Source: Symbiodinium natans | Taxonomy: Eukaryota > Sar > Dinophyceae > Suessiales > Symbiodiniaceae | Length of the DNA stretch: 15,111 nucleotides | Reading direction: 5' to 3' | Assembly: GCA_905221605.1 (NCBI GenBank) | Contig: CAJNDS010000051.1 | Location: 229,422 to 244,532, forward strand | Shown here: in pieces, positions 1 through 7,800 of the stretch | How positions within the stretch are numbered: the stretch's first letter is position 1 | How the letters are laid out: each line of letters opens with the position of its first letter | Program-made: the position numbers and the translations under genes | Notes under the pieces: model-generated | Database searches by the model: none | Seen by the model: only the letters and a program-made list of their open reading frames with translations | Told to the model about the DNA's origin: nothing

Positions 1-60
1 GTTTTAGGGTGTTTAGGGTGTTTAGGGTGGAGAGGTGTAGGGTGTAGGGAGTCGGGTGTC
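1..60 (+). repeat. Decayed TTTAGGG-like repeat
   Basis: GTTTAGGGTG and shortened GTGTAGGG units at the left window edge. They are probably the decayed end of a telomere-like tract. Bases 61-186 after it are unique and show no motif I recognise. Confidence 0.6.
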
Positions 61-186
61 GGGTGCAGGGTAGGATCCGCGGGTTCGGGTTCTTTCTGGT
101 TTGTGTGAAGGAGGTTAGGCCGGGACAGCCCTCATTGACTGCTTTTGTTGGGTTCTTTGACAACCCCATTCGAGTATCAAGGGCTT

Positions 187-326
187 AAGACTCCCCTAAG
201 GACCCCTAAGAGGTTCCCTTAATATACTCTTGTGGCCCTTGCTTTCCCTTGGGGGATCTTCAAAAAGGGTCCCCAAACCCAAGGGTACAACCTTAGGGGT
301 CCGAGGTAGAGTCTTATGACAGTAGA
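187..326. repeat. Short foldback (inverted repeat) element
   Basis: The arm at 187-210 pairs with 292-315 (19 of 24, including perfect blocks AAGACTC and GGACCCCTAAG). Inner CCCTTGGG and CCCAAGGG blocks can extend the hairpin. The right end CTTATGACAGTAG resembles the 17-bp repeat that flanks the foldback at 6945-7079, so the two may be one family. No coding capacity. Confidence 0.55.
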
Positions 327-389
327 TATAAGCACCCGCGACCTCCGCTCAAGTTTAGGGTAGGATGCTGGGTTGACCTGCAACATCTC

Positions 390-480
390 TTGCCCGTACT
401 GTGAAACCCTAAAACCCTGAAACCCAAAAGCTCTAAAACTCAAAACCCTAAAACCCTAAACTCTAAACCCATAACCCCGC
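390..480 (-). repeat. Decayed CCCTAAA-like repeat
   Basis: Irregular CCCTAAAA, CCCTGAAA and CTCTAAA units. Between it and the next tract, 481-540 is unique sequence with nothing recognisable. Confidence 0.6.
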
Positions 481-540
481 ACAGATATGACTTAGCAGGT
501 ACACTTCTTCAAAGTGCAGGCATATAGAGATCGAAGTATG

Positions 541-737
541 CCTAAACCTCAAACCCTAAACTCTAAACTCCAGACCCAAGCCAACCCTGAACCCCCCTCA
601 GACCCTAAAAAACTCAACCCCAGGCTCGAACCCTAAACCCGGAACCCTAAACCGTAAACCCTAAACCCTAAACCCTAAACCCTAAACCCTAAACCCTAAA
701 CCCTAAACCCCAAACCCCAAACCCTATCCCTAAACCC
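541..737 (-). repeat. CCCTAAA tract before channel exon 1
   Basis: The first part is degenerate, then eight or so near-perfect CCCTAAA units run from about 646, ending in CCCTAAACCCAG, the acceptor of exon 1. The tract supplies the pyrimidine-rich and CTAAAC (branch-point-like) sequence right before the AG. Confidence 0.8.
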
Positions 738-739
738 AG

Positions 740-802
740 GTCAAAGTTTCGACAACGTCCTGAAGGCGATGCTGACCTTGTTCGAGATCTCCACCACCGA
801 AG
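740..802 (+). CDS. Channel exon 1: pore helix and selectivity filter
   Basis: Two leading bases complete a split codon, then 20 codons read QSFDNVLKAMLTLFEISTTE, and the last base G starts the next split codon. The pattern hFxNhxxAMLTLFEISTTEGW is the P-loop of Nav/Cav-like channels, with the filter glutamate in TTEGW. The acceptor is AAACCCAG|G, whose upstream tract is made of CCCTAAA repeats. The donor is GAAG|GC, followed at once by TTTAGGG repeats. The frame meets TAG at 805 just past the donor, which fixes the exon end. The trailing G plus GC at 1398 restores glycine, exactly the residue the motif requires. Confidence 0.88.
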
Positions 803-804
803 GC

Positions 805-895
805 TAGGGTTTAGGGTTTAGGGTTTAGGGTTTAGGGTTGGGGGTTTAGGGTTTAGGGTTTAGGGTTTAGGGTTTAGGGTTTTTGGGGGTTCAGG
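805..895 (+). repeat. TTTAGGG tract after channel exon 1
   Basis: Near-perfect TTTAGGG units interrupted by a short poly-G, starting two bases after the GC donor. It is the reverse complement of the tract on the other side of the exon, so the exon sits between inverted telomere-like repeats. Confidence 0.85.
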
Positions 896-1397
896 GTCCC
901 TTAACCCCATCCCTAAATCCTAAACCCTAAATCTCCGAGGCTCACAGGTGCACGTTGTGTTTGTTTGTTTGTTTTGTTGTGGTGGTTTTTGGTGTTCCTA
1001 CAGGGTTGTATGGGGCTTTGTCGCCTACAGGGTTAGGAGAGGTTGGCTGCAGTCGGTGCAGGTTTGCCTTTCTGGGTTTGGGGTTCAGGGGCTCGGGGTC
1101 CAAATTTTGAATGCCTTTTGTTTGGGTAGGTTTTATGCCGAATTTTGCAGGGCTTGTATACACCTAACACCCTAAACCCTAAACTTATGGGGGAGCGCCA
1201 ACGCCGGTTGCCTTCACCACCAAAAACTAAGGGCTTAGTTTTGTTTCGGGTCTGTACGGTTTTTTGGCGTTAAACACGAATCTTCCTGAACTTGTATTCG
1301 GATCCCCGTTGAAACTTAAAGAGACTTGTTCTCTTATGAAGTGATGTTGAGGTCTTTGTGTTTTGGGCCTCGCCACTGGTCGTGGAGTCCTGCCGAG
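896..1397. other. Rest of channel intron 1
   Basis: Contains a GT-rich stretch (945-1000), a short CCCTAAA pair at 1169-1183 and otherwise unique sequence. Small open frames on both strands here show no recognisable domain and I do not call genes. Confidence 0.5.
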
Positions 1398-1455
1398 GCT
1401 GGGCAGATGTGATGTACGCAGCGTGCGACAGCGTCGAGCAGTATATACAGCCGCG
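1398..1455 (+). CDS. Channel exon 2: after the selectivity filter
   Basis: The exon completes the split glycine and continues WADVMYAACDSVEQYIQP, giving EGWADVMYAACDS across the junction. This is the typical EGWxDVMxxxxD signature between filter and S6. The acceptor is CCGAG|GC and the start phase matches exon 1. The 3' end is uncertain: a GT donor at 1456 gives phase 2 and pairs with an exon 3 start at 3027; a GC donor at 1466 gives phase 0 and pairs with a start at 3013. A TTTAGGG tract begins about 25 bases after the donor, as it does after exon 1. Confidence 0.82.
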
Positions 1456-1480
1456 GTCTTGTGGGGCCAAAGCAGAGGGG

Positions 1481-1560
1481 GGGTTTAGGGTTTAGGGTTT
1501 AGGGTTTAGGGTTTAGGGTTTAGGGTTTAGGGTTTAGGGTTTAGGGTTTAGGGTTCAGGG
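1481..1560 (+). repeat. TTTAGGG tract after channel exon 2
   Basis: About eleven uninterrupted TTTAGGG units, among the cleanest tracts in the window. It is near the start of channel intron 2. Confidence 0.88.
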
Positions 1561-3012
1561 CCCAGAGTTGTTTTCCGTGGCAATTCAATCGAAGGCGTTA
1601 CTTACTATGGCTTGCTTTCTTTAGGTTCTGAAGCATGGGCCCTTGGGCTTGACAGGCTTTATGAGAGGGTATAGGGGGGGCATCGGGGGTCTAGGGCTTA
1701 GGGTTTCAGACTTCAGGGTTTTGGGTTTAGGGTTTAAGGTTCAGGGCTATTGGGGGGGGTGTAAGGGGCATAGAAGGGCTCCCCAACTGAGAGTCCGGAT
1801 GGAAAAAACCATGTTTCGGGCCTTCGCTGGCGTGTTCGGGTGCGCAGATCAGGTGCAAGTAGCCCCGAAGCCCTAGGCGCTAAATCCGACCTCGGGCTCC
1901 ATTTGCCTACTATGTCGGGGGTTGTGCCACTATGTTTTTGAGGTTATCGCCTACTGTGCTGTATGGTTTGGGATTCACGGGTCAAGCCCAAAGCGACCCT
2001 TTCCAAAGCCCTCTGAAGCCCGAAGGTCCCTTGTTAGACACCCGGATGCGGGCGTTTCGAGACAGAGCCGTCAAGTTGTACTGTTCGGCCTCAAGCTACG
2101 TATGTGGTTCTCGGAAATACGGTTCGGGTGTACAGGTCTACCTTATACATCCTAAGCTTAGTAACCTCGCAACCCTAATTACCCTAAACCCCTAAACTCA
2201 AAGCCCTAAACCCTTCATCACTCTAACCCTGTTTCTCCCATAGCTGATGACCCCCTCAGAGCCCGAACCTTGAAACCGTCCAAACACGAACCCCAACTGC
2301 CAGGTTGATTCATGGGTTTAGGGCTTAAGGGTTAAGGGTTTTAATCCCAAGTGGTTTATGACTTGGGTTGCAAAGAAGGGAAAACTTCAGTGATAATGGG
2401 TTTTTTGTTGTCAACACCCAAGAAACTTCAAGCCCCAAAATCCTAAAACATGAGGGGATGGGATGGATCACGACTTTTTCAGGGCACTTACACTTGCCGC
2501 CCGAACTGCCCCCTCCCAAAGCAGGCTCATGTGAGCCTGGTTTGAGGGCCATTGAGGCCAACTTAGGCCACATTGTGAGCAATGTTTTCGAGAATGGTGC
2601 TGAATTTGGCCTGCACAGGACGGTAGATACCTACAAGCTAATTCGGAGTAGTGCGAAGCGTTGCCCCGTGGCTGGGGGTGCAGAAAAACCCCGCGCCTTT
2701 ACTTGCATACGATAATGAACCCGAGGCCGGTCCGAGATTACCAGCAGTGGGTCTTCGCACCCTTCTTCGTGGCCTGCGACCCAGGGTTTAAGGCTATGAT
2801 TTAGGGGTCCCGGGGGGGTATAAGGGTTAGGGTGTCTGACCTAAACCCTGAACCTTAAACCTGTTAGGTCTAAGCAGTTCGGGTTTAGGGGGCTGATGCG
2901 GTTTTATTGGGGTTTAAGGTGAGGGCTTCAGAGAGATTTCTCGAAACCTCAATAGATTCTACTCCAGAATTTGGGTTTAGGGTTTAGAGGGATTGCGGGG
3001 GCTTGGCTTCAG
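1561..3012. other. Channel intron 2 interior
   Basis: Mostly unique sequence with scattered decayed heptamers of both orientations (for example 1697-1745, 2160-2215, 2314-2340, 2836-2885). The longest plus frame, 2368-2715 (115 codons), begins MQRRENFSDNGFF and has no motif I recognise, no heptamers and no clear codon bias. It may be chance or a decayed element. No gene is called. Confidence 0.4.
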
Positions 3013-3026
3013 GAGATGACCATCAG

Positions 3027-3045
3027 GAACGAATATGCCACGAAG
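3027..3045 (+). CDS. Channel exon 3 (micro-exon): lead-in to S6
   Basis: A possible 19-nt exon: G plus six codons, NEYATK, after the acceptor CATCAG|G. With exon 2 ending at 1455 the join reads IQPRNEYATK and then VYMIF of S6. If the exon starts instead at 3013 (CTTCAG|G), it reads EMTIRNEYATK and exon 2 must end at 1465. That version gives a filter-to-S6 spacing nearer to what is usual. The weak point is the donor: phase 0 needs AAG|TGTG, while the nearby GT at 3045 would break the frame. A further mini-exon between 3046 and 3587 is therefore possible. Treat the boundaries as tentative. Confidence 0.45.
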
Positions 3046-3587
3046 TGTGTCTGTTGCAGTAGGAAAATCTCAGCCTGGGGCGTTGTCCCACCACGATCAT
3101 GATCTGTCTGTTTGTAACGCGTGGAGACGCGTGATCTCGTGTGTGATCTCTAAACCCTAAAAACTTCGGGTTTGGGGGTTTGGGTTTACGGTAGACCTCC
3201 GGCCACACCATTGAGTTGGCTTGTCCGATTTTTTAGTGCACACGTTGGGCCTTGCCCTAAACCCTAAACTTTAAACCTTCGAAGCCCTGCAAACAATTTG
3301 TTTACCTCCTTTGCCTGCCAACCAAACTGTGAGCTCAGGGCTTCTCCTGGAGGCAGAGGGTTGTGTGGCAAGATGCGCAAAACCTAAGACCTACTTGGAG
3401 TATTCAGGGCACTTAACAACCCAATCTCAACTGCATGCATGCCCAAATATGACCCTATAAGGATTCTTCGGGGGCTTATAAGTGGCCTACAAGTGGCCTA
3501 CAAGTGCTGCTATCATTGGGTTACAGGTACCCAGAACTTCCAAGTACCACCCTATAAACCGTAAACCCTAAACTATGAACCCGCAAG
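3046..3587. other. Channel intron 3
   Basis: Unique sequence with small CCCTAAA clusters (3148-3162, 3255-3272, 3558-3576) and a short direct repeat, AAGTGGCCTAC, copied at about 3480-3505. A good pyrimidine-rich AG stands at 3226-3234 and might mark an extra mini-exon, but no S6 lead-in could be read there. Confidence 0.4.
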
Positions 3588-3683
3588 GTGTACATGATCT
3601 TCTCGAACATGTTCATCATCAATCTCAGCGTCGGCGTCATCGTGGACAAGTTCATGGACCTGAAGCAGTCTGGCAAAGGCACT
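3588..3683 (+). CDS. Channel exon 4: S6 pore-lining helix
   Basis: Thirty-two codons in phase 0 begin VYMIFSNMFIINLSVGVIVD and then KFMDLKQSGKGT. The pattern FxNMFIhNLxVGVIVDxF is the S6 segment and its cytoplasmic extension, including the conserved asparagine of the helix. The acceptor is CGCAAG|G, preceded by CCCTAAAC-type sequence from 3560. The donor ACT|GTCGGG keeps phase 0 and meets exon 5 so that the protein runs SGKGT-AQQKW, as is usual after S6 in these channels. Reading through the donor reaches TAG at 3714. Confidence 0.88.
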
Positions 3684-3713
3684 GTCGGGAGAGCTTACAA
3701 ATGCCCTAAAGCC

Positions 3714-3843
3714 TAGACCCTAAACCCCTAAAACCCCCTAAACCCCCTAAACCCCCTAAACCCCCTAAACCCCCTAAACCCCCTACACCCCCTAAACGCC
3801 CTAAACGCCCAAACGCCCTAACGCCCCAAACGCCCTAAACCCT
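3714..3843 (-). repeat. Nine-base variant array CCCCCTAAA
   Basis: Instead of the heptamer, the unit has grown to CCCCCTAAA (about 3725-3790) and then turns into a CCCTAAACG variant. This points to local slippage or amplification of a mutated telomere-like unit. It follows the exon 4 donor, in C-strand orientation, unlike most other introns here. Bases 3844-4020 are degenerate relatives. Confidence 0.75.
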
Positions 3844-4020
3844 AGACCCCGACCCCAATGCACCAAACCCACTTATCGTAGACTTCCGAGCCAGAGCCTT
3901 AACTACACCTTGAAACCCTTAGACACTTGAGAAGCCCTAAAACCTAAACCCTAAACCCGGCAGGGAGGAGGTTTCTGCCTCGGCCCTGGTTTCCCTTCTT
4001 GGGTTCAAGGACTATGATAC

Positions 4021-4320
4021 TTAGGGTTTAGGGGTCTAGGGTTTAGGTTTATGGTTTTTCGTCGGGCCTACAGGGGCAATCCTCAGTCGGGTTTAGGGTT
4101 TAGGGCTTTAGGGTTCAAGATGTAGGGTTAAGGGTTGTAGGGCTTAGGGTTGAGGCTTTCGGGTTCCCCCTCCGGAAGAAACAAAAACAACATCCCATGT
4201 CTAAGTCTATACCCAAGTGAGGTTGGACCCTCCCCACAATACGGTCTGCATTCGTAGTCTTTTGTTGGGGGCTGCCCGGGAACAGCAAAAATGCACGTAT
4301 TCATGCACAAGTAAGGTTTA
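4021..4320. other. Intron 4 sequence with decayed heptamers
   Basis: G-strand heptamers at 4021-4060 and 4086-4165, then about 150 bases of unique sequence. No coding motif seen on either strand. Confidence 0.45.
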
Positions 4321-4480
4321 GGGCAGGGTTTGTAGGGTTTCTGGGGTTTGTATGTTTGAGAGTGTTTGAAGGGTTGGTTGGGTTAGTAGGGTTGGTCGTG
4401 GTTGCGTTGGTTGGGTTTGTGGGGTCGGGTTTGTGGTGGTAGGTTTGTGGCTTCTGGGTTGAGCTTAAGGGCCACGGGCC
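4321..4480 (+). repeat. G/T-rich low-complexity stretch
   Basis: Repeated GGGTTTGT, GGTTGG and GGGTTGGT words with almost no C on this strand. It looks like a heavily decayed TTTAGGG tract. Several GGG runs could allow G-quadruplex folding, which is inference only. Confidence 0.55.
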
Positions 4481-4585
4481 GTGACTTGGGGGGGGATGGG
4501 TTGCTTTGGGACGTGCAACGCTCGCGCTTGCACAGCATCCGCCGCCACATGGTCCTTCCCTCGAAGTGAGCCCCGTAATGGCTTC

Positions 4586-4688
4586 AGGGTTTAGGGTTTA
4601 GGGTTTAGGGTTTGGGGTTTGGGGTTTAGGGTTTAGGGTTTAGGGTTTAGGGTTTGGGGTTTAGGGTTTAGGGTTTAGGGTTTAGGGC
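4586..4688 (+). repeat. TTTAGGG tract left of the reverse transcriptase fragment
   Basis: About fourteen units, some TTTGGGG. It runs straight into the frame of the retroelement fragment at 4687. Confidence 0.85.
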
Positions 4689-5193
4689 TTGGCCCAAGTG
4701 CCACGTTGAATGCAACATTGGCGGACCAGAGGACATCGCGTTCTATCGCGCCCCCGCGGAAGCAGTAGCGGGTCGAAGTCTTGGGCGACCCATTGGCCTT
4801 CAGCATCCCATCGGCAAGGCCATCATCACGGAAGTTCTTTCGAGACTCAAGGCCCAGATTCAGACATGGGTGCCTTCGTATCCGCAATTTGCGTACATGG
4901 CAGGACGATGCACACTGGATGCACTGAAGCGTGTGTTCATACATTGTGACCATGTGCGAACGACATGCAAGAACAACAATGCAACACTGCATGCAAAGTT
5001 CTCGGGACATAAGTCCAAACCTTTGGTTGGTGGACTACAGATTAGCCTGGACATGACAGCTGCGTTCGACAGGGTACCGTGGCCATTGCTAGAAACGGCA
5101 CTGGAGAAGGCTCACGACATACACGTCCTCATGCACTGGCTTGAGGGCTCGCCTTATCCCAGGCTTACAAAGGCTTGCAGGACTTTGCCTTAA
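4687..5193 (+). pseudogene. Non-LTR type reverse transcriptase fragment
   Basis: One continuous plus frame from about 4687 to TAA at 5191 encodes a piece of reverse transcriptase. Motifs in order: GRPIGLQHPIGKAIITEVLS (finger RPIxL motif), QFAYMAGRCTLDAL (the QFgYxxgRxtxDAL motif) and ISLDMTAAFDRVPW (motif A, with the first catalytic Asp). The family copies DNA from an RNA template for retrotransposition. The fragment stops at HWLEGSPY, before the motif C active site and the rest of the palm, and no endonuclease domain precedes it, so it is a dead or partial copy. It lies inside the channel intron between exons 4 and 5, flanked by a TTTAGGG tract on the left and CCCTAAA on the right. No start codon is assigned because the frame runs into the left repeat. 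Confidence 0.8.
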
Positions 5194-5343
5194 GCCCCAG
5201 ACCCTCTCTGGTTTTGAGTAACAGAGGTTTGCCTGGCTTTTGGGGAGCTTACCTTTTTGAAACTTCTGTGAACGGACTTAGTAAGCAAGTTAGGAGTACC
5301 ACAAAGAGCGACGCTAGTTGGGTTTATCCTGCTTACTAGCCCA

Positions 5344-5422
5344 ACCCTAAACCCTAAACCCTAAACCCTAAACCCCAAACCCTAAACCCTAAACCCTAAA
5401 CCCTAAACCCTAAACCCTAAAC
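5344..5422 (-). repeat. CCCTAAA tract right of the reverse transcriptase fragment
   Basis: About eleven CCCTAAA units. Together with 4586-4688 it brackets the retroelement fragment with opposite polarity, G-strand then C-strand, the reverse of the pattern around most channel exons. Bases 5194-5343 are unique and unassigned. Confidence 0.85.
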
Positions 5423-5924
5423 CATGATCACTTCCTAAGTCCCCCGACCCTCCAGGTAGCTCCACTCCAAAACCGATGTGCGACTGTCACTTCAAGCGTT
5501 GGGCGGCCAAAAAACCCTAAAGCTGTAAGCCCTGATTAAGGTATCTAGGGGTTTGGGTTTATAGGGTTCAGGGTTTAGGGCTTAGGGTTTGGGCTTCCTA
5601 AAACCCAAATGACCGCCTCGCGCCAGATGATCTCCTTCTTACGCCTGCCAGGAGCTCAGCGCATGCTTTGCTTGAGCGTGTATTAGGGTTTAGGGTTTCC
5701 GGTTTAGGTTTTGGGGCTTATGGGCAGTAGGCTCTCGCCCTGAGTCTACTGTAGCTACTGGCTCCCCTTCCCAGTAAGTTCTTTTGAAACCAGCAGGACC
5801 TGGTAATCCAATTTCCCACAACCTTTGCACTGGTGGGTAAGGAGATTTATTACGCCCTGCCACACCCCGCCCCCCCCACTCGGCAGCCGCCTGAACCCGA
5901 CTGATCAACCTGCATAGACGCGTT
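5423..5924. other. Intron 4 unique sequence
   Basis: Mixed-orientation heptamer scraps at 5508-5600 and 5683-5720 with unique sequence between. A 24-codon GC-rich open stretch at 5600-5665 looks exon-like but matches nothing I know and is not needed to join exons 4 and 5. Confidence 0.4.
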
Positions 5925-6245
5925 CGATGTACTTAAGCGTCAGCCAACAGTAAGAAACACATAAATGAGTTTCAGTATACAGGTAGAAATATGCAGATTT
6001 GATGGGATATATATATATATATATAGGTATATATGTATATATGTAAATAGACATGCTTATCAGAAATGCAAATAAATCCTTCAAAAAGAGCAAAAAACAA
6101 CCATAACATAAACATACATGTACACATTCCGTTTTGAGTTGCTACGAACACACAAAGGATGAGGATTTACAATTTGCCCCTATCTCCCCGCCCCCAAAAG
6201 CCATAAATAAATAGATCAACAAGTAAATATATGAATTTAACAGAC
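5925..6245. repeat. AT-rich island with TA microsatellite
   Basis: Markedly AT-rich compared with its surroundings, with (AT)n at 6007-6025 and broken ATATGTAT units to 6043, then AAATAAATA words near 6200-6235. It looks unlike the flanking GC-richer intron. Small open frames here are low complexity and are not genes. Confidence 0.65.
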
Positions 6246-6274
6246 AACGTCTCCTAAACCCTACACCCTCCAAG

Positions 6275-6339
6275 GCCCAGCAGAAGTGGATGGACTCGCA
6301 GAAGTTGCTGCTCACGTCAACGCGGTTCTTCGACATCAC
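6275..6339 (+). CDS. Channel exon 5: linker between repeats, first part
   Basis: Twenty-one codons plus two bases read AQQKWMDSQKLLLTSTRFFD and then I plus a split threonine. The AQxxWxxxQKLLhxS motif is the amphipathic stretch that follows S6 in dinoflagellate and other protist channels of this type. The acceptor is CTCCAAG|G, in phase 0 with exon 4. The donor is CAC|GTGGCC at 6340, phase 2, which pairs with the single leading base of exon 6 to make ACG. Decayed TTTAGGG repeats begin at 6366. Confidence 0.8.
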
Positions 6340-6365
6340 GTGGCCCCGGCTCGTTTTCGGCACTC

Positions 6366-6700
6366 AGGGGGTTTATGGGGTTTATAGGGTTGATATATAG
6401 GGTTTAGGAATATGGGGGTTTATAGGGTTTTGGTTGGGGTTTTAGAATTTGGGGTTATAGGGTTTAGGGGGTTCAGGGGGTTCAGGGTTCAGGGTTAAGT
6501 CTTTATAGGGTTTAAGGGTTGCAGAGAGTTTAGGACTTTCAAGATTAGGGTTGCAGACGGTTTAGGGTTTGTAGGGTTTAGGGTTGCAGGGTTTAATGTT
6601 TCAGGGTTCAGGGTTTAGGGGTTGCAGGGTGTAAGGTTTGCAGGGTTTAGATTGCACGGTTTAGTGTTTAGGGTTTATAAGCGTTTAGGGTCTCAACCAC
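6366..6700 (+). repeat. Degenerate G-strand telomere-like region after exon 5
   Basis: Over 300 bases of mutated units such as GGGTTTATA, GGGTTGCAG and GGGTTCA. Orientation is uniform (G-rich on this strand), which suggests an old TTTAGGG tract worn down in place. The further stretch 6701-6944 is mostly unique. Confidence 0.7.
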
Positions 6701-6944
6701 ACGAGCGGGTCAAGGGGTTGAGGAGTGTTGCAGGTTTTGGGGTTTTCGGTTGGATTTAGGGTTTTGGCGTTTACCCCAAACACTGCACCCTGAACCGATG
6801 TGATTGTTGGCCGGCTGGGAAGAATTGTTTACAGCTCGACCCACCGGCATGAATTGGTTTGCAAGAAGACCTTCAGAACACAAGCGAAGCCCAAGAACCT
6901 GGCCAAACTTCTTTCTTGTAGGTGGCCCAAGAATTTACCAATGG

Positions 6945-7079
6945 GGTCTTATGGCAGTAGCCTTTGGGATGTTCCCCCTCATACTAACAGTCCTTCATAG
7001 GGATTAATAGGAGATACTATAATCCCCACTAAGGACTGCTAGTCTAAGGGGGAAGATCCCAAGGTCTTATGGCAGTAGC
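6945..7079. repeat. Foldback element bounded by 17-bp direct repeats
   Basis: The arm at 6964-7005 pairs with 7021-7062 (35 of 42 positions) around a 15-base loop. Each side is bounded by an identical 17-base direct repeat, GGTCTTATGGCAGTAGC (6945-6961 and 7063-7079). The form is that of a MITE-like or foldback insertion, with the direct repeats either a long target duplication or part of the element. No coding capacity. Confidence 0.75.
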
Positions 7080-7283
7080 TTGCAAAAAAGCAGGCTTTGG
7101 GTTCTTAAGGTCGAAGTACGAAGAGACAGTGTGTTCGCCTAGAAGCCCATCTGGAACTGAAAAGGGATGATGAGCCTCAACTCCATTGGGCATTCGGGAT
7201 GTGGGTTTAGGATTTGCACAGGGGTTAGTTGTTCAGCGGTTAGAGTTTAGGGCTTAGGGCTGAAGGGTCTACATATTCAGCTC

Positions 7284-7440
7284 ACTGAAAGGAGCAGGGG
7301 ACTTAGTAAGTGGGGCTAGCAGGAAGGTAACTATGCTCATCAATCCTGCAAGCCCAATTAAGGCAGTTGTAGCCCTCCTTGTTACTAAGTGCCCCAACGC
7401 TCCAAGTATTTGGGCTTGTAATGGGAGGGTTGATGAAGGT
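7284..7440. repeat. Imperfect inverted repeat, possible foldback
   Basis: A left arm around 7290-7330 (with ACTTAGTAAGT and GGGGC) resembles the reverse complement of 7375-7405 (TTACTAAGTGCCCC, GCTCC). A second pair lies inside (AAGCCCAA near 7350 and TTGGGCTT near 7411). Long open frames on both strands here follow from this symmetry and are not called. Bases 7080-7283 are unique. Confidence 0.45.
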
Positions 7441-7554
7441 TTAGGGGGCTTTTCAGAGGGTACAAGGAACATGGCCCGGACTATTCACGTGCATCGTCCC
7501 GAAACCTTGAGCCCTAAACCCTCAAAACCTAGGGCTTAGGGTCCAGGGGTTTAT

Positions 7555-7589
7555 AGGGCTTAGGGTTTAGGGTTTAGGGTTTAGGGTTG
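7555..7589 (+). repeat. Short TTTAGGG tract
   Basis: Four clean units 50 bases before exon 6, followed by a C-strand scrap (CTAAACACCCAAACCCCTAG) at 7599-7618 just before the exon. Confidence 0.7.
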
Positions 7590-7635
7590 CCGCAAACGCT
7601 AAACACCCAAACCCCTAGATGCACCCTGGCACCAG

Positions 7636-7679
7636 GGACCTAGATCGCATGTGGCCGCTGCGCCGCAAGGCTCGCACCC
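7636..7679 (+). CDS. Channel exon 6: linker, second part
   Basis: One leading base, 14 codons DLDRMWPLRRKART, then one trailing base. On its own this is too short to recognise. The support is positional. It starts after CACCAG|G, its phases fit both exon 5 and exon 7, and the joined text FFDITDLDRMWPLRRKART has the basic RRR-type cluster usually found just before S1. The donor is ACCC|GTGGGC. TTTAGGG repeats start at 7723. Alternative donor: AAG|GC at 7670, which would not fit the phase of exon 7. Confidence 0.62.
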
Positions 7680-7722
7680 GTGGGCAGAAGGGCAGGGGTG
7701 GGAGTTGGCGGGTTCAGGTTTC

Positions 7723-7800
7723 GGGTTTAGGGCTAGGGTTTAGGGTTTAGGGTTTAGGGTTTCGGGTTTAGGGTCTTAGGGTTTGGGGTTTAAGGTTGAG
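7723..7800 (+). repeat. TTTAGGG tract after exon 6
   Basis: About ten units, some altered. It marks the 5' part of channel intron 6 with G-strand orientation, opposite to the CCCTAAA tracts at that intron's 3' end. Confidence 0.8.

Noticed and set aside
646-895. True chromosome end (telomere)
   Set aside because: Repeats of both orientations recur throughout and flank coding exons, so they are interstitial tracts.
2368-2715. 115-codon plus frame as a gene
   Set aside because: No recognisable motif or splice context, and it lies within channel intron 2. It is described under the intron only.
4490-4580. GC-rich exon-like segment left of the RT fragment
   Set aside because: Open in two frames but no motif; could be retroelement 5' sequence, which cannot be supported from sequence alone.
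4675-5054. Minus-strand frames of 111 and 64 codons over the RT fragment
   Set aside because: Shadows of the plus-strand reverse transcriptase frame, which carries the recognisable motifs.
7284-7539. 67- and 68-codon frames on opposite strands
   Set aside because: They fall on the imperfect inverted repeat, whose symmetry produces open frames on both strands; no domain seen.
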